This document shows, piece after piece, positions 14,810 to 17,478 of a stretch of 17,478 nucleotides of DNA (its first letter is position 1; the number at the start of each line of letters is the position of its first letter). The stretch lies in contig CAVGFV010000064.1 in the NCBI GenBank assembly GCA_963628765.1, positions 1-17,478 on the forward strand, given 5' to 3'. Made by a program: the position numbers and the translations under genes. Source of the DNA: Succinimonas sp963628765. GTDB taxonomy: Bacteria > Pseudomonadota > Gammaproteobacteria > Enterobacterales > Succinivibrionaceae. Under the pieces are notes generated by a model. It was not told the DNA's origin. It was given only the letters and a program-made list of their open reading frames with translations, and searched no databases.

Positions 14810-15045
14810 GATTTTTTTCATGAAAGTGTTAAAACGCCAAAATATTACGTCCAAAATTTAATAAAAAATGGTATTTTTGTAATAAACCATTTATAAACAG
14901 AACCAAGTAATATTGTTTCCTTACGGTAGTTTGTATTTAATAATTAACGAAGTTCGAATCTATAGTAATTAAATGGTAAGTAAGGATAGCCTAGGTATTA
15001 GATTAGAAATACCTAACATCTTAAAAATATTTAAAGGTTTATAAA
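14810..15045 (+). other. Gap before the DUF2802 gene
   Basis: About 236 bases of AT-rich DNA between the cheW terminator and the DUF2802 start, so that gene needs its own promoter. TATAGT (14961-14966) is a fair -10, but there is no matching -35. I saw no FliA or sigma54 consensus. The region ends with an inverted repeat (listed next) and the ribosome-binding site AAAGG (15033-15037), 8 bases before the ATG. Confidence 0.6.
14992..15015. repeat. 8-bp inverted repeat in the DUF2802 leader
   Basis: TAGGTATT (14992-14999) and AATACCTA (15008-15015) are exact reverse complements around the 8-base centre AGATTAGA. It ends 30 bases before the start codon. It could be an operator or a leader hairpin; no T-run follows. 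Confidence 0.5.
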
Positions 15046-15720
15046 ATGATATCAGTAATCATAGGAAGTGCCGCGTTAGGAGTTGCAGTGGGAGCTCTTG
15101 CTGTTGGTGGTATTGCTCTTATGCGCTTATCTAAGATAAAAGGTGAGATTGAAGGAAAGCTAGCAGAGCTTGCTAGAAATCAAAATTCCTCGAGAAAGAC
15201 TATCAATGAAGTGTTGACAGGAAATATGGGAATTGTAAAAAAATTCCAGGAATTAGAACACTCTGTTTCAAAATTATCGGATAAACAAGCAGATTTAGAA
15301 CTTCAAGAACCAGAAGGGCGTATGTACACTAGAGCTAAAAAAATGATTCAGCTCGGTGCGGATATCAATGAAGTTGTACGTGAGTGTGAAATCCCACAAG
15401 CAGAAGCGGAATTACTATTTAGTGTTGCAGGCAAAAATATCAACAACAATGTCCCATCTGAAAGTACCAATCCAGATAAAAAATTCCGTGTATCTCCAGT
15501 ATTTGGTTCAGGAATAAAATCACAAAGAAATGAACAAGCAGAACGCCTTGCATCATTGATAAACGAAGCACAAAATGATGTGCCTAGTGGAAATCAAGCT
15601 GCTGGTATCAAAAAGGCTTTTGGAGATAATACTTATGATCCAAATTTATCAAGAAAATCTTCAGAAGAACTTGCTATGATGCAACGTTTTAAAGAGCTTA
15701 GAGCAGGAAAATCAGAGTAA
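15046..15720 (+). CDS. Membrane-anchored DUF2802 protein of chemotaxis clusters
   Basis: The exact function of this family is not known to me. The 224-residue protein has one N-terminal membrane segment (about 3-26, rich in Gly/Ala/Val), then a charged, coiled-coil-like stretch (about 28-85). A short conserved block follows around 98-125 (YTRAKKMIQLGADINEVVRE, then CEIPQAEAELLF). That block is the DUF2802 core and looks like a small helix-turn-helix fold. The C-terminal 90 residues are polar and low in complexity. A DUF2802 gene follows cheW at the same place in Pseudomonas, which points to a flagellar or chemotaxis role. Here it is transcriptionally separate, behind a terminator. Confidence 0.8.
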   Translation: MISVIIGSAALGVAVGALAVGGIALMRLSKIKGEIEGKLAELARNQNSSRKTINEVLTGNMGIVKKFQELEHSVSKLSDKQADLELQEPEGRMYTRAKKMIQLGADINEVVRECEIPQAEAELLFSVAGKNINNNVPSESTNPDKKFRVSPVFGSGIKSQRNEQAERLASLINEAQNDVPSGNQAAGIKKAFGDNTYDPNLSRKSSEELAMMQRFKELRAGKSE

Positions 15721-15785
15721 ATCGAGATTCTCAGATATCATTGATACGATGATTCCTGTAATGGTATTCCCAAAAATACATATTA

Positions 15786-15816
15786 AGAAGCTCCAATTTT
15801 TTAGGTTGGAGCTTTT
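15786..15816 (+). terminator. Intrinsic terminator after the DUF2802 gene
   Basis: AAGCTCCAA (15788-15796) pairs exactly with TTGGAGCTT (15806-15814) around a 9-base loop, with two further A-T or G-T pairs outside. Four Ts complete the 3' side. It follows the DUF2802 stop by about 65 bases. On the minus strand the T-run is lacking, so it serves mainly the plus strand. Confidence 0.75.
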
Positions 15817-15827
15817 ATCTGACGACT

Positions 15828-15847
15828 CCCACGGGCAAGCCTGTGGG
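15828..15847. repeat. GC-rich hairpin between convergent genes
   Basis: CCCACGGGC (15828-15836) and GCCTGTGGG (15839-15847) pair along their length with a single G-T wobble. Because the two arms are only two bases apart, the real loop is probably CAAG. It lies 26 bases beyond the pheA stop. No T-run follows on either strand, so it is not a classic terminator. It stands out as GC-rich in AT-rich surroundings. It may stabilise the pheA transcript end or belong to a dispersed REP-like family. Confidence 0.5.
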
Positions 15848-15873
15848 GCCTCGATACAAATTTGTAACAGACA

Positions 15874-17040
15874 TTAGCATTCATTAGGGATTGCGGTCGC
15901 AGGATAGCACCCCAGCACCCTTACTTCTCCGGTAACCTTTTTTAAATCATTAAGGACCTTTTGCATTTCAAGGCTATTAGTATTTGCTAGGAGATCAGCA
16001 TAGAAGGTCTCAGCCCAAACAATACCTTCTCTATTCGCTATACGAGGGCGAGATTCAAGTTTAACCATATTGATATTCTGATTGCTAAAGATTTCTAGTA
16101 CCTTTACTAGCGCTCCAGGACGATTTTGGGTGGTAAAGGTTATCGAGGTCTTTGCGGGAACATTGACAGGTACTTTGCTATTTACAGTGCTGATTGCAAT
16201 AAAACGAGTAACATTTATTTTTTGATTGGAAATGTTAGCGATTAAAGGCGTGTCACCGTATATTTTTCCAGATTCAACACAGCCAATAGCTGCTAGTTCA
16301 GGAGAGTTTTGTTCTGCTATTATTTTCATGGCTTCTGAGGTTGCAGAGCAGGTTTTAAATGCTACATTTGGTAGATTTTCGTGAAGCCAAACAGAGCACT
16401 GCTGTATAGGTTGAGGATGAGAATAGATTGTTTTTATTCGACTAATGTCGGTAGGGACTCTTACTAATAGGCCATGATTGATGGGATAAGTAAGCTCTCC
16501 TATGATATTAACATTAGCTTTTTGTAGAAGATCGTATACTTCATTAATACACCCAGACGAGGTGTTTTCAATTGGAAGAATACCTACATCGACGGCTCCA
16601 TTCTCAACACTTTCAATGATTTCTTCGAATGATTTACAGTTTTTTTCGTTAATACCTTGTGGGCAGGCATCAAAGTATTTATGTGCAGCTAAGTATGAAT
16701 AGGTGCCTTTTTCTCCTAGATAGGCAACATTGATTTTTACATTACGTTGTCCATTAGTAGCAATTAATCCTTGTAAATATGAAATCTGCCTTGCTACTGA
16801 GTCTTCATAAATTTTGGTATATATTTCTGCAAGTAAATCTTGAGAAATATTCATTGTTTTTGTCTGTGTTAATAGGCTTTTAAGATGAGAGTCTTCGCGT
16901 TCTTGATTTTTAATAGGCAGGTCATGTTCAAATTTATAGTTGGCAACATCTAAGATAACACTGTTGCGTTTTTCAAGAAGCTCTAAAATTTTTGAATCAA
17001 TTAAGTCTATTTCTTCTCTAATTTTATTTATATCTGACAT
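15874..17040 (-). CDS. pheA: Bifunctional chorismate mutase / prephenate dehydratase (P-protein)
   Basis: PheA converts chorismate to prephenate and then to phenylpyruvate, the committed route to phenylalanine. The 388 residues (386 in E. coli) give three parts. The chorismate mutase domain (1-90) has R8, R25, K36, R48, E49 and the Q of EDSVARQ at the expected sites; E. coli D48 is replaced by N45. Prephenate dehydratase spans about 103-285, with the TRF motif in NVTRFIAIS. The C-terminal ACT domain has GALVKVLEIF and ESRP, the phenylalanine-binding motifs, so feedback inhibition is likely. GGAG lies 8 bases upstream of the ATG. It is unrelated to chemotaxis and convergent with the DUF2802 gene. 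Confidence 0.96.
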   Translation of the reverse strand: MSDINKIREEIDLIDSKILELLEKRNSVILDVANYKFEHDLPIKNQEREDSHLKSLLTQTKTMNISQDLLAEIYTKIYEDSVARQISYLQGLIATNGQRNVKINVAYLGEKGTYSYLAAHKYFDACPQGINEKNCKSFEEIIESVENGAVDVGILPIENTSSGCINEVYDLLQKANVNIIGELTYPINHGLLVRVPTDISRIKTIYSHPQPIQQCSVWLHENLPNVAFKTCSATSEAMKIIAEQNSPELAAIGCVESGKIYGDTPLIANISNQKINVTRFIAISTVNSKVPVNVPAKTSITFTTQNRPGALVKVLEIFSNQNINMVKLESRPRIANREGIVWAETFYADLLANTNSLEMQKVLNDLKKVTGEVRVLGCYPATAIPNEC

Positions 17041-17288
17041 GACTCTGTCTCCGTGACTGATTTTGAAGTCGAATCTATAGTTTCTGCCAATATTTATAAC
17101 AATGGTATGAATGTTTATAAACAGTCAGATCCTAAACGGCGCTTTAGCCCATTTACAAAATAAATTCTTTCTAAGGTAGATATTTTACTACTTTTGGGAC
17201 GGTTATTTCTTCTTTTAAGAATAGATTTATAGCCACCAAACCTTATTCTAATTGAGTTTGTTAATTATTTCTAATAAAGCATTTTACC
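17041..17288 (-). other. pheA upstream region
   Basis: This gap of 248 bases, read on the minus strand, separates the YigZ-family gene from pheA. A perfect 12-bp palindrome TGTTTATAAACA occupies 17112-17123. A loose promoter-like pair (TTTATA, 17 bp, TATAAA) overlaps it on the minus strand, so the palindrome could be an operator. I found no Phe-rich leader peptide as in E. coli pheL and no attenuator with a T-run. The TyrR-type box TGTAAA-N6-TTTACA was not found. Confidence 0.5.
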
Positions 17289-17478
17289 TTAATTAGTAAA
17301 CTTCGAAATTATTGTTCCTTTACCTTTAGTAACCTCATTAAAGAAGATCTTAAATTCTGGAATTTTAGCAAGTGGTAACGTGAAAGAAAGCTCAGCATTG
17401 AGAGTGAATTGCCTATCCGTAATCTGTCCACCAAGATTAGTGATTTTGTTTACTATAATGTTGTAATGTGAGCAATCA
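17289..17478 (-). CDS. yigZ: C-terminal end of a YigZ/IMPACT-family protein (partial)
   Basis: A minus-strand frame is open from the window edge to a TAA at 17289-17291, giving the last 62 residues of a protein whose start lies outside. The visible part includes YNIIVNKITNLGGQI and FTLPLAKIPEFKIFFNEVTK. Recalled from memory, it lines up well with the C-terminal DUF1949 domain of E. coli YigZ: the pattern of a Tyr, a G-x-I pair, LP-AK-x-x-EF and a following R/K-G segment is shared, and so is the distance to the end. The protein belongs to the UPF0029/IMPACT family, whose bacterial role is not settled. The fragment is short, so the family call is moderate. Confidence 0.6.
   Translation of the reverse strand, partial: DCSHYNIIVNKITNLGGQITDRQFTLNAELSFTLPLAKIPEFKIFFNEVTKGKGTIISKFTN

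Noticed and set aside
17041..17288. Phe-rich leader peptide and attenuator for pheA
   Set aside because: The only ATG-led frame close to the gene on the minus strand is ATG-GGC-TAA, and there is no hairpin with a T-run.

Overview
The window holds a polar-flagellum and chemotaxis gene block from a low-GC gammaproteobacterium. Thirteen plus-strand genes run in the order flhA, flhF, flhG, fliA, cheY, cheZ, cheA, cheB, motC, motD, parC (ParA-like), parP, cheW, followed by a DUF2802 gene. This is the gene order known from Pseudomonas and, in most parts, from Vibrio and Shewanella. The AT-rich DNA, frequent AGA and CTT codons, and Vibrio/Aeromonas-like CheY and CheZ suggest a polarly flagellated gammaproteobacterium, possibly of the Succinivibrionaceae. 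That placement is inference; no 16S or other marker is present.

Layout: 1-476 is gene-free and AT-rich, with a perfect 9-bp inverted repeat and a possible promoter just before flhA. 477-5668 is a tight block for flagellar export (FlhA), polar number and placement control (FlhF, FlhG) and the flagellar sigma factor (FliA). A 231-bp gap follows. 5900-14157 is a second tight block: signalling core (CheY, CheZ, CheA, CheB), a second stator (MotC, MotD) and polar positioning of the chemoreceptor array (ParC, ParP). A 100-bp gap containing three stem-loops precedes cheW, which ends in a strong intrinsic terminator. The DUF2802 gene stands alone behind that terminator. Beyond it, on the minus strand, are pheA (chorismate mutase/prephenate dehydratase) and, at the right edge, the C-terminal 62 codons of a YigZ/IMPACT-family gene.

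How the genes work together: FlhF and FlhG set where and how many flagella form, FlhA exports their subunits, and FliA switches on late genes. CheA, held in arrays by CheW and ParP and positioned by ParC, phosphorylates CheY and CheB. CheY-P turns the motor, CheZ removes the phosphate, and CheB demethylates receptors. MotC/MotD would supply torque. No cheR, receptor, or flhB gene lies in the window.

I do not see a wholly new system. The best lead is in CheA: where the usual CheY-docking P2 domain would be, the linker carries two 30-residue repeats plus a third short copy. Their cores resemble the CheY-binding peptides of FliM and CheZ. Other points worth a look are the stem-loop cluster before cheW, TTG starts on fliA and cheY, a long CheB linker, and an isolated GC-rich hairpin next to pheA.
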